Of a DNA stretch of 53,151 bases, positions 44,549 through 53,151 are shown piece by piece. Origin of the DNA: Flavobacteriaceae bacterium (GTDB taxonomy: Bacteria; Bacteroidota; Bacteroidia; Flavobacteriales; Flavobacteriaceae); contig CANGCT010000006.1 of assembly GCA_947452415.1 (NCBI GenBank), forward strand, positions 1 to 53,151, given 5' to 3'. A program made the translations under genes and the position numbers. The first letter of the stretch is position 1, and the number at the start of each line of letters is the position of its first letter. The notes below the pieces were generated by a model, which saw only the letters and a list, made by a program, of their open reading frames with translations, had not been told where the DNA came from and ran no database searches.

Positions 44549-47500
44549 TTATTTTTCAAATGCTTCTAAATTATCAAATTCGGGGTGGTGTTTGCGTGCT
44601 TTAGACCACATTAAATAGATTGCCGGAATTACAAAAAGCGTCAATACTAAAGAGAAAATAGTTCCACCTACAATAACTACTCCCATGCCAATTCTACTAG
44701 TTGCTGCTGCTCCAAGAGATAAGGCAATTGGCAAAGCACCTAAAGAAATCGCTAAACTGGTCATTAAAATTGGTCGAAGTCGTGCTTCCGCTGCTTCTAC
44801 AATGGCATCGTATTTTGGTTTTCCCTGTTCACGTAATTGGTTGGCAAATTCAACAATTAAGATGCCATTTTTGGTAACCAATCCAATTAACATTACGGTT
44901 CCAATTTGACTAAAAATATTCCAAGTTTGACCAAATAACCACAGAGAAAATAAGGCTCCTGCTACTGCCATTGGTACGGTTAGGATAATAATTAATGGAT
45001 CGATAAAACTTTCAAATTGTGCCGAAAGTATTAAGAAAATTAGCAATAAAGCCAATCCAAATGCAAACGAAGTATTGGATCCACTTTCAACAAAATCTCT
45101 AGATTCTCCGCCTAAATCAGTGGTAAAAGTATCGTCTAGAACTTTGGCTTTTATTCTATCCATGGCTTCAATACCGTCACCAATACTTTTACCCGGAGCA
45201 AGACCTGCCATAACCGTTGCCGACATGTTTCTATTGTTATGATACAATTGTGGCGGATTACTTTTTTCCTCAATTTTCATCACATTATCCATTTGAATCA
45301 AGGCTCCTTTGTTATTTCTGACAAACATCGAAGTTAAATCTAAAGGTTTGGCGCGGTCTTTTTCTTCAAATTGCCCAATGACTTGGTATTGTTTTCCATT
45401 CTTCATGAAATACCCAAAACGTTGTCCACTTAACGAAAGTTGTAGCGTTTGCCCAATATCCAAAACGGAAACCCCAAGACTCTCGGCTTTTTCACGGTCA
45501 ATAGTAACGTTGATTTCTGGTTTATTGAATTTCAAATTCACATCGGTAACAGAAAAAGTAGGGTCTTTACCAACTTCCTCCATAAACTCAGGAATTTTTT
45601 GTTGCAATTTTTCAAAGTTAGCAGCCTGAATAATATATTGAATTGGCAAACCACCTCTTTTATTTACAGCAATTGTTGGTTGTTCGGTTACCGAAGTTTT
45701 AGCATCTGCATATTTTTTCGTCCACTTGTTAAGTTTCTCGGCTAATTCTTTTTGAGATCGTTTTCTTTTATCTGGATCAACCAGAGCAATTCGGATACGA
45801 CCACTATTAGTTGCTGACGAACTAAATCCAGGTGCTGTTATAACCAAACACACTTTTTTCTCTGGGACAGAATCGTCTATTACTTTGGAAAGTTCCTGCA
45901 TAAACCGTTCAGTATATTCGTAAGAGGACCCTTCGGCAGTTGTGGTAGTAATTATTATTGAGCTTCTATCATCATAAGGAGCAGTCTCTTTTTGAAGGAT
46001 ATTGAAAAACAAGTAAATCAATCCGAAACAAGCAATTAAAATGGGAAAACTAATCCATTTTTTCTTCATAAAACTTTTTAAAGCTTCAGCATAACCGCTG
46101 TTTAGTTTTTGAAAAAAAGGTTCAGAATAATTGTAAAATTTAGATTTTTTTTGTTCGCCACTTTTCATTAAATAGGCATTCAGCATTGGTGTTAAAGTAA
46201 GTGAAACAAATGCAGATACTAAAACTGCTGCGCCTATTACAACTCCAAATTCACGAAAGAGTCGTCCTACAAATCCTTCTAAGAAAATAACAGGTAAAAA
46301 TACCGCTGCAAGTGTGATGGAAATTGAAATTACAGCAAAAAATATCTCGTTAGACCCTTTAATTGCGGCTTCAATTGGCGACATGCCTTCTTCTACTTTT
46401 TTGAAGATGTTTTCGGTGACTACAATTCCGTCATCTACCACCAATCCTGTGGCTAGCACAATTGCTAATAAAGTTAATACGTTGATGGAAAATCCAAACA
46501 TCCACATGATGAAGAATGTTGCAATTAACGATACCGGAATATCAATTAATGGTCTAAATGCAATGGCCCAATCTCTAAAAAACAAATAGATAATTAAGAT
46601 TACTAATAGTATTGAAATTCCTAAAGTTTCTGCAACTTCCGTTACCGATTTTTTTACAAATAAGGTATTGTCAATAGCAATATCTAGATGAATATCTTTA
46701 GGTAAATCTTTTTTAAGTTTGTCATATTTCTTGTAAAACTCTTTAGAGATATCCAGATAATTGGCTCCTGGAAGTGGCACTATGCCAATACCAATTAACG
46801 GAGCGCCCGATTGTGTTAAACTAGTTTCAATAACTTCTGGACCTAATTCTGCCAGACCAATATCGCTGAATTTAACGGTTTTATTATTATTGGAAATTAA
46901 AATAATATTATTAAATTCTTCTGGTTTGGAAAGATTCCCAACGGTTTTAACAGTAAGTTCGGTATTATTTCCAGTTAATTTTCCAGATGGTAATTCTATA
47001 TTTTGTTTGCTCAAGGCATCTTTAACATCCGAAACGGTAACGCCGTAAGAAGCCAATTTTATAGGGTCAATCCACAAACGCATGGCATATTTTTTTTGCC
47101 CCCATATCTGAATTCCGCTTACCCCAGGAATGGTTTCCAATCTTGGCCCGATGGTGTTTTCTGCATAATCACTTAATTCTAATTGACTTCTAGAATCACT
47201 TTGAATGGTCATCGAAATGATGGCATCGGCATTGGCATCTGCTTTAGAAACTACCGGTGGCGCATCTATATCTTTAGGAAGTGTTTTTGCAGCAAGGGCT
47301 ACTTTATCCCGAACATCATTGGCAGCAGTTTCTAAATCTTTATCTAAATTAAATTCTACGGTAATGGTGCTGGATCCTTGAACACTCGAGGAAGTAATAT
47401 TTTTTATCCCATCTATAGAATTGATGGCTTTTTCAATTGGTTCGGTAATTTGCGATTCGATAATATCGGAATTTGCTCCAGCATAATCGGTTCTAATAGA

Positions 47501-47635
47501 TATTTGTGCCGGATCAATGGAAGGAAATTCCCGGACACCCAAAAAAGTGTATCCAATAATTCCGAACAAAATAATAGTTAAGTTCAGTACTATGGTTAAT
47601 ACGGGTCTTTTTATACTTAAAGTGGATAAACTCAT
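44549..47635 (-). CDS. RND-family efflux pump permease (HAE1-type, AcrB-like)
   Basis: 1028 residues, twelve membrane helices and two large periplasmic loops. 'RPVLTIVLNLTIILFGIIGY' starts the protein, 'GLVVDDGIVVTENIFKKVEEG' (helix 4, proton-relay Asp pair), 'GSSTITVEFNLDKDLETAANDVRDKV' and 'LVTKNGILIVEFANQLREQG' (helix 10-11) are diagnostic. Proton-driven exporter of drugs or other hydrophobic compounds, middle gene of the adaptor-RND-TolC operon. Confidence 0.96.
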   Translation of the reverse strand: MSLSTLSIKRPVLTIVLNLTIILFGIIGYTFLGVREFPSIDPAQISIRTDYAGANSDIIESQITEPIEKAINSIDGIKNITSSSVQGSSTITVEFNLDKDLETAANDVRDKVALAAKTLPKDIDAPPVVSKADANADAIISMTIQSDSRSQLELSDYAENTIGPRLETIPGVSGIQIWGQKKYAMRLWIDPIKLASYGVTVSDVKDALSKQNIELPSGKLTGNNTELTVKTVGNLSKPEEFNNIILISNNNKTVKFSDIGLAELGPEVIETSLTQSGAPLIGIGIVPLPGANYLDISKEFYKKYDKLKKDLPKDIHLDIAIDNTLFVKKSVTEVAETLGISILLVILIIYLFFRDWAIAFRPLIDIPVSLIATFFIMWMFGFSINVLTLLAIVLATGLVVDDGIVVTENIFKKVEEGMSPIEAAIKGSNEIFFAVISISITLAAVFLPVIFLEGFVGRLFREFGVVIGAAVLVSAFVSLTLTPMLNAYLMKSGEQKKSKFYNYSEPFFQKLNSGYAEALKSFMKKKWISFPILIACFGLIYLFFNILQKETAPYDDRSSIIITTTTAEGSSYEYTERFMQELSKVIDDSVPEKKVCLVITAPGFSSSATNSGRIRIALVDPDKRKRSQKELAEKLNKWTKKYADAKTSVTEQPTIAVNKRGGLPIQYIIQAANFEKLQQKIPEFMEEVGKDPTFSVTDVNLKFNKPEINVTIDREKAESLGVSVLDIGQTLQLSLSGQRFGYFMKNGKQYQVIGQFEEKDRAKPLDLTSMFVRNNKGALIQMDNVMKIEEKSNPPQLYHNNRNMSATVMAGLAPGKSIGDGIEAMDRIKAKVLDDTFTTDLGGESRDFVESGSNTSFAFGLALLLIFLILSAQFESFIDPLIIILTVPMAVAGALFSLWLFGQTWNIFSQIGTVMLIGLVTKNGILIVEFANQLREQGKPKYDAIVEAAEARLRPILMTSLAISLGALPIALSLGAAATSRIGMGVVIVGGTIFSLVLTLFVIPAIYLMWSKARKHHPEFDNLEAFEK

Positions 47636-47728
47636 TTGGCTTGTTGATTTCTGATTATCAATTTCTAATTTTTAGAAAAAGAAGGATTTATGGTCGAAAA
47701 TTAATCACTAATTACTAGTAACTAATTA

Positions 47729-48787
47729 CTATTTAACAGTCACTTTTATAGGAGCCTCATCTTTTAAAGACATTACACCCGAAGTAATTAGGGTATCGCC
47801 AATTTTTAAACCGGAAAGCACTAAAACAGAAGAATCAGTTCTGGTAGTTGTTTCCACTTTAACTTCTTTGGCTTTGCCATTATTAGTAATGTAGACTTTT
47901 TTTCCTTTTTGTATTGGAACAATTGCTTGCGAAGGCACAAGAATAGCATCTTTTATCACATCTAAAGGTAAATCGATGATGGCAAAAGTTCCCGGCAATA
48001 ACTTTCCTGCCGAATTATCTGCAAGGGCTCGAACTTGAAGTGTTCTGGTATTGATGTCAATTCCGGGTTCGATAGCATATACTTTAGCAGCATATTTTTC
48101 AGTTGAATTGGTAACTTTAAAATTTAAAGTAGTTTTAAGTTTTATTTGCGAAGCATATTTTTCGGGAATTGAAAAAGTGATTTTCAGTTTACCAACATTT
48201 ACCAAATTTGCAACTAAAACAGTAGGCGTTACATAAGTTCCTGGAGAAATATTTCGCAACCCGATCTTTCCAGAAAATGGTGCTTTTACCGATGTTTTTC
48301 CTATTTGAGCGCTAATTAATTGGGATTGTGCTTTTGCAGAACGATAATCGGCACTTGCAATATCGTATTCTTCTTGACTGATGGCTTCTTTTTGTAAAAG
48401 CAATTTAGCGCGTCTTTCGTTTTCAAATGCAAGAGATTCTTTGGTTTTAGCTTGAGCCAATTGGGCTCTTAATTCGATATCATTAATTTTAAAAAGCACT
48501 TGTCCTTTAGCAACGTTGCTTCCTTCTTGAAAATTAATTTTATCCACAATTCCGGATACTTCACTGCGAATCTCCACTTGCTCATTAGCATCAATAGATC
48601 CCGATAAAGAAAGATTATTATTAAAGGTTTGTCCTATTAACACCATTCCGTTAACAGTAATAGGATCTTTTTTATCTCCTTTATCCTTTGCTTTATTGCC
48701 TTCGGTACTGTTTTTTGTAATTCTAAATACAATTAATCCGACAATAGAAAGGAGTAATAAGGTAATGATTAGGTGCTTAATTTTCAT
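47729..48787 (-). CDS. RND efflux periplasmic adaptor (membrane fusion protein)
   Basis: 352 residues. Single membrane helix or uncleaved signal (about 5-22), lipoyl/barrel-sandwich domain ('VEIRSEVSGIVDKINFQEGSNV', 'VKAPFSGKIGLRNISPGTYV'), coiled-coil hairpin (about 100-150, 'QLAQAKTKESLAFENERRAK'), beta-barrel and membrane-proximal domains. No lipobox. Bridges the RND pump and TolC-like duct. First gene of the operon; a TAAATTTG -7 candidate lies on the complement of 48834-48841. Confidence 0.93.
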   Translation of the reverse strand: MKIKHLIITLLLLSIVGLIVFRITKNSTEGNKAKDKGDKKDPITVNGMVLIGQTFNNNLSLSGSIDANEQVEIRSEVSGIVDKINFQEGSNVAKGQVLFKINDIELRAQLAQAKTKESLAFENERRAKLLLQKEAISQEEYDIASADYRSAKAQSQLISAQIGKTSVKAPFSGKIGLRNISPGTYVTPTVLVANLVNVGKLKITFSIPEKYASQIKLKTTLNFKVTNSTEKYAAKVYAIEPGIDINTRTLQVRALADNSAGKLLPGTFAIIDLPLDVIKDAILVPSQAIVPIQKGKKVYITNNGKAKEVKVETTTRTDSSVLVLSGLKIGDTLITSGVMSLKDEAPIKVTVK

Positions 48788-48906
48788 TTTAGTAGAAGAA
48801 ATTTGGGAAAATGTTACATAATAAATATGTTTACAAATTTAGTATTTATCAAGGAAAATATGGACAAATTGATTTTTATTTAACTTTTAGAAAGGTTCTT
48901 TAACGA

Positions 48907-51015
48907 TTAACTTATGTAGTTCCAAATGTTCTTTTTGGCACTCATTTCTATGAAAATTTCTCTCATTTTTTGGTGCTCGGGCTTGGTCATTGCCGCATCT
49001 TCTTTCAAAAGTTTTAGTGCGTGTTCTCTTGCCAACATTAGAATATCTCTATCTTTTACCAAATCGGCAATTTGCAAATTCAAAACACCACTTTGTTGTT
49101 TTCCCATAATATCGCCTGGTCCTCGAAGTTTGAGATCGACTTCGGCAATTTCAAATCCGTCGTTAGTTTTACACATCGTTTCAATACGGGTTTTGCTGTC
49201 GTTACCTAATTTGAATCCGGTCATTAATATACAATAACTCTGTTCTGCTCCTCTACCTACACGCCCTCGCAATTGATGTAATTGTGATAGTCCAAAACGT
49301 TCTGTACTTTCAATTACCATTACACTTGCATTAGGCACATTAACACCAACTTCAATTACCGTTGTGGCTACCATAATATTGGTTTTTCCTGCAACAAAAC
49401 GTTGCATTTCAGCTTCTTTTTCGGCTGGTTTCATTTGCCCGTGAACAATAGAAATACTGTATTGTGGTAACGGAAAATCTCTAGAAATGCTTTCGTAACC
49501 ATCCATTAAATCTTTATAATCTTGGGTAGCACTTTCGTTAATTAATGGATAAACAATATAAACCTGTCTTCCTTTAGCGATTTCATCCTTAAGAAATTTC
49601 CAAACTTTTAACCTATTGGAATCAAATCGATGTACGGTTTGAATGGCTTTTCTGCCAGGAGGCAATTCATCAATTACTGAAATATCTAAATCGCCATATA
49701 AACTCATTGCTAAAGTTCTAGGAATAGGCGTTGCAGTCATGACCAAAACGTGAGGTGGAATAGCATTTTTCTTCCACAATTTAGAGCGTTGTTCTACGCC
49801 AAAACGATGTTGTTCATCTATTACGGCCAGACCTAAATTTTGAAATTTTACTTTGTCTTCTAGTAAAGCGTGTGTGCCAATAAGAATATCTAAAGATCCG
49901 TTTTCAAGGGCTTCATGAATGATTTTTCGTTCGGAAGTTTTAGTAGATCCCGTAAGTAGTTTAATCGATATATTTAAATCTTTAGCAAGTTCCGATAATC
50001 CTATAAAATGTTGGTTGGCTAAGATTTCAGTCGGAGCCATTAAGCAACTTTGAAAGCCGTTGTCTTTTGCCAAAAGCATGCACATTAAGGCAACAATTGT
50101 TTTTCCGGACCCAACATCGCCTTGTAGTAAACGGTTCATTTGGGCATTGCTACCCATGTCGTTTCGAATTTCTTTTATTACTCTTTTTTGCGCATTGGTC
50201 AATTCAAATGGCAAATGATTGTTGTAAAAATCTGTAAAATTATCTCCAACTTTATCAAAAGGATGCCCTTTAATTTTATTTTTTCTAATAAGATTTTTAG
50301 TAATCAATTGCAATTGAATAAAGAATAACTCTTCAAATTTTAATCGGAATTGGGCTTTCGCTAAAAGCTCTTGACTTTTAGGAAAATGAATATTAAACAT
50401 CGCCTCATTTTTAGAAATGAGTTTCAATTGTTGTAGTAAATAATCAGGTAAAGTTTCAATAAATTGACCATTTATTTCTATAAATAATTGTTGGATAGCT
50501 TTATTTAAAACTTTATTAGTAACTCCTCGTTGCGTTAGTTTTTCAGTGCTTGGATAAACGGGTTGCATAGCACTTCTTAAACTTGCTTTATGTTCGTTTA
50601 GCAATTCCATTTCAGGATGAGCCATAGAAAATAGGCCGCCGTAATTGCTTGTTTTTCCAAAGATTACATATACTTCATTTAGCTTCAAACTTTCTCTAAT
50701 CCATTTTATTCCTTGAAACCAAGTGAGTTCAATTTGTCCTGTTTCATCTGCAAATGAAGCTACTAATCGTTTTTGGTTTTTGCCAAATTCTACCGTTTTA
50801 ATATGGATTATTTTACCAATAATTTGAACTTCGGCAGTAGAATTTTGAAGTTCATTAATTTTATAATATCGAGTACGATCAATATACCGATTAGGAAACA
50901 AATTCATCAAATCGCCATATCTATGAATGTTGAGTTCCTTTCGCAATAATTCTCCGCGCGAAGGACCAACTCCTTTTAGGTATTCTATTGGAGTTTTTAG
51001 AAGGTTGTTTGACAT
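48907..51015 (-). CDS. recG: ATP-dependent DNA helicase RecG
   Basis: 702 residues. N-terminal wedge/OB domain (about 1-200), Walker A 'GDVGSGKTIVALMCM', DEQH box 'VIDEQHRFGVEQR', 'MTATPIPRTLAMSLYGDLD', helicase C domain with 'GRVGRGAEQSYCILM', and the TRG motif region near the end. Reverses stalled replication forks and branched recombination intermediates. Starts 174 bp from the GH3 gene; the short spacer has no clear element. Confidence 0.97.
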   Translation of the reverse strand: MSNNLLKTPIEYLKGVGPSRGELLRKELNIHRYGDLMNLFPNRYIDRTRYYKINELQNSTAEVQIIGKIIHIKTVEFGKNQKRLVASFADETGQIELTWFQGIKWIRESLKLNEVYVIFGKTSNYGGLFSMAHPEMELLNEHKASLRSAMQPVYPSTEKLTQRGVTNKVLNKAIQQLFIEINGQFIETLPDYLLQQLKLISKNEAMFNIHFPKSQELLAKAQFRLKFEELFFIQLQLITKNLIRKNKIKGHPFDKVGDNFTDFYNNHLPFELTNAQKRVIKEIRNDMGSNAQMNRLLQGDVGSGKTIVALMCMLLAKDNGFQSCLMAPTEILANQHFIGLSELAKDLNISIKLLTGSTKTSERKIIHEALENGSLDILIGTHALLEDKVKFQNLGLAVIDEQHRFGVEQRSKLWKKNAIPPHVLVMTATPIPRTLAMSLYGDLDISVIDELPPGRKAIQTVHRFDSNRLKVWKFLKDEIAKGRQVYIVYPLINESATQDYKDLMDGYESISRDFPLPQYSISIVHGQMKPAEKEAEMQRFVAGKTNIMVATTVIEVGVNVPNASVMVIESTERFGLSQLHQLRGRVGRGAEQSYCILMTGFKLGNDSKTRIETMCKTNDGFEIAEVDLKLRGPGDIMGKQQSGVLNLQIADLVKDRDILMLAREHALKLLKEDAAMTKPEHQKMREIFIEMSAKKNIWNYIS

Positions 51016-51189
51016 TTTTTTAGAATAAAGAAAAAAAGAGATTTACTTGACGTATTCTTTGCTATTTATTCTGCAGGCTCTTTTTCATTTCAAAAGCGAA
51101 TATAGAATTTTATTGGGAAATTTGAAAATGCTTTGGTTTTAATAAATGGAATAGAATAATAATTGACAGAATTTAAAAACAAATCTTGT

Positions 51190-53151
51190 TTATTTAATCA
51201 ATTCAAAACTACTATTTAATCGAATATCTGAAGAAGAAGCACCAATCATTAATTCAAAATCTCCTATTTCAGATTTAAATTCTAATTTTTCATTGTAAAA
51301 TGATAACTTATTATTATCAATATTAAATTTAATTGTTTTAGTTTCTCCAACAGCTAATTTAATTTTCTGAAAATCTTTTAGTTCCAATATTGGTCGAATT
51401 AACGAAGCATATTTATCTTTAATATACAATTGAACAATTTCTTCACCTTCATATTTCCCTGTGTTACTAATAGAAACAGAAACTTCAATTGTTTCGTTGG
51501 CTTTCATTTTAGTTTTAGATAGTTTTAAATTGGAATAGTTGAAAGTAGTATAACTTAACCCATATCCGAAAGGAAATTTAGGAGTATTTGGCAAATCAAT
51601 GTAGCTGGATTTATACAATTTTTCTTCATTAATTGAAGGTCTTCCAGTATTGAAATGATTATAATAAATTGGAATTTGCCCTTCTTCGCGTGGAAAAGTC
51701 ATTGGTAATTTCCCCGATGGGTTATAATCTCCAAAAAGTACATCTGCTATTGCATTTCCGGCTTCCGATCCTAACCACCAAGTGTAAACTATGGTTGGCA
51801 TGTTATCTGCTACCCAATTAAAAATTAAAGGACGTCCCGCATTAATAAGAACTACAATTGGTTTTCCTGTTTTTTGCAATTCTTTAATTAAATCTTCTTG
51901 AACACCTGGCAAGTGAATATTACTTCTGCTTTTAGATTCTCCACTCATATTGTATCGTTCTCCGATGCTCACAATTACCACATCCGATTGATTGGCAATG
52001 TCAATAGCTTCTTGAAAACCTGCTTTATTTGTTCCTTCAATATCACATCCTTTTGCGTAAAGCAGCTTCGAAGTTTTTCCTACTTTATTTTCTAAACCTT
52101 CCCATTGTGAAACAATATAAGAGGAATCAATTTCTTTTAAATTAACTGCCCAAAAACCATGATTAATTCGTTTTGGTTTCACCATAGGTCCGATAAAAGC
52201 TATGGTTTTTGTTTCTTTTGAAAGCGGTAAAATGTTTCTTTCATTTTTTAATAAAACAATACTTTTTGCTGCAATTTCTCTTGCGATTTTGGTATGTTCT
52301 GGATTGTTTATTGCAGCATCTTGGCGTTCTTGATTGCAATATCTAAAAGGATCATCAAACAAACCTAATTCAAATTTCTTACGAAGAATACGTTTTACAG
52401 CATCATCAATTGTTGCTATTGGCACTCTTTTATCTTTTACTAATTGTGCTAAATTGTTGCGATACGAGTTACTTTCCATATCCATATCCGAACCTGCTGT
52501 AATTGCAGAATAAGCAGCTTCTGCATCATTTTTGGAATAACCGTGAGTAACCAGTTCGCCAATAGAACCCCAATCGGAAACTACAAATCCTTTAAAATTC
52601 CACTTTCCTTTTAATATGTCTCTTTGAAGGTATTTGTTTGCTGTTGCTGGAATTCCGTTAATGTCGTTAAAGGCGTTCATAAAGGTAGCAGCACCTGCAT
52701 CTAAGGCTGCTTTAAAAGGAGGTAAGTATACTTCCCAAAGCATTCGGTTGCTAATGTCAACAGAATTGTATTCTCTGCCACCAGTCACAGCTCCATAAGC
52801 GGCAAAATGTTTAGTACATGCCATAACGGAATTCAAATCGCCTAATTTTCCTTGAAAACCTTTTATACGTGCAAAAGCAATTTTAGAACCTAAATAAGTA
52901 TCTTCTCCAGCACCTTCCATAACTCTTCCCCAACGTGGATCGCGAGAGATATCTACCATAGGCGCAAATGTCCAATGAATTCCACTTGCCGATGCTTCTG
53001 TAGCGGCAATTCTAGCAGATTGTTCCATTGCTTGTAAATCCCAAGAAGCGGCTTCGGCTAACGGAATTGGGAAGGTTGTTTTATATCCGTGAATAACATC
53101 TAAAGCAAATAACAATGGAATTTTTAATCGCGATTGCATTGCTAATTCTTG
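51190..53151 (-). CDS. bglX: GH3 beta-glucosidase (BglX-like), 5' end outside the window
   Basis: About 653 residues are visible and the frame stays open to the window edge; about 100 N-terminal residues including the signal peptide are missing. GH3 domain: 'LLFALDVIHGYKTTFPIPLA', 'ASGIHWTFAPMVDISRDPRWGR', 'ACTKHFAAYG', and the nucleophile Asp in 'GFVVSDWGSI'. A GH3_C domain ('VVIVSIGERYNMSGESKSRS') and a C-terminal fibronectin-III-like domain follow. Hydrolyses beta-glucosides or xylosides, presumably periplasmic as in E. coli BglX. Intact as far as seen. Confidence 0.93.
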   Translation of the reverse strand, partial: QELAMQSRLKIPLLFALDVIHGYKTTFPIPLAEAASWDLQAMEQSARIAATEASASGIHWTFAPMVDISRDPRWGRVMEGAGEDTYLGSKIAFARIKGFQGKLGDLNSVMACTKHFAAYGAVTGGREYNSVDISNRMLWEVYLPPFKAALDAGAATFMNAFNDINGIPATANKYLQRDILKGKWNFKGFVVSDWGSIGELVTHGYSKNDAEAAYSAITAGSDMDMESNSYRNNLAQLVKDKRVPIATIDDAVKRILRKKFELGLFDDPFRYCNQERQDAAINNPEHTKIAREIAAKSIVLLKNERNILPLSKETKTIAFIGPMVKPKRINHGFWAVNLKEIDSSYIVSQWEGLENKVGKTSKLLYAKGCDIEGTNKAGFQEAIDIANQSDVVIVSIGERYNMSGESKSRSNIHLPGVQEDLIKELQKTGKPIVVLINAGRPLIFNWVADNMPTIVYTWWLGSEAGNAIADVLFGDYNPSGKLPMTFPREEGQIPIYYNHFNTGRPSINEEKLYKSSYIDLPNTPKFPFGYGLSYTTFNYSNLKLSKTKMKANETIEVSVSISNTGKYEGEEIVQLYIKDKYASLIRPILELKDFQKIKLAVGETKTIKFNIDNNKLSFYNEKLEFKSEIGDFELMIGASSSDIRLNSSFELIK

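Overview
The window is AT-rich DNA from a member of the Bacteroidetes, most likely a Flavobacterium or close relative. This rests on the gene content (flavobacterial conserved hypotheticals, FISUMP-type secreted protein, lipoprotein SOD, M1-like/beta-barrel fusion, Bacteroidetes-type HTH) and on many upstream regions carrying the TAnnTTTG -7 box instead of a sigma70 -10 box. Species cannot be named from the sequence alone.

Layout. 1-3030 is accessory DNA: the end of an IS21-type element (1-146) cuts a conserved gene (147-687), an intact-looking IS3-family element follows (943-2517), then a small conserved gene and a tRNA-Ser 3'-end remnant (about 3011-3028) that looks like the right attachment site of an integrated element. 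3161-9928, minus strand: an MBOAT / SGNH-like / catalytically degenerate M1-peptidase-plus-barrel operon, then a LOG-family and a Fic protein. 9980-13442: uvrA and a divergent Tudor-like protein. 13614-17949, plus strand: a FISUMP secreted protein, then a cluster of zinc-ribbon, SPFH+GYF, PH-like, GYF, membrane and 50-aa proteins, the best candidate here for a poorly described system. 18260-21429: oligopeptidase B-like protease and a cysteine synthase-like enzyme. 21562-27168, minus strand: lipoprotein SOD, acyl-CoA-binding protein, Psd, CdsA, LUD protein, FtsH, RsfS. 27262-35143: birA, SRPBCC protein, pyrE, Nudix, a ParE-type toxin-antitoxin pair, DEAD-box helicase, coaD, ddl, PASTA protein and rluD. 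35193-37442: two small secreted Cys-rich proteins and a frameshifted HTH-like gene. 37526-43130: pheT, then an aldehyde dehydrogenase/DUF779 pair with a convergent AraC regulator. 43243-48787: a tripartite RND efflux pump. 48907-53151: recG and a GH3 beta-glucosidase that runs off the window.

How it fits together. Most of the window is ordinary chromosomal housekeeping (lipid synthesis, envelope, translation, DNA repair) with strong hairpin terminators between transcription units. Regulatory structure that stands out includes a direct repeat 21 bp apart upstream of the aldehyde dehydrogenase (a probable AraC-family operator), GTTCAA repeats in 10-bp phase upstream of two unrelated genes, a pyrE promoter embedded in the divergent Nudix gene, and an intergenic inverted-repeat family present three times. 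No rRNA, intact tRNA or CRISPR array was seen.
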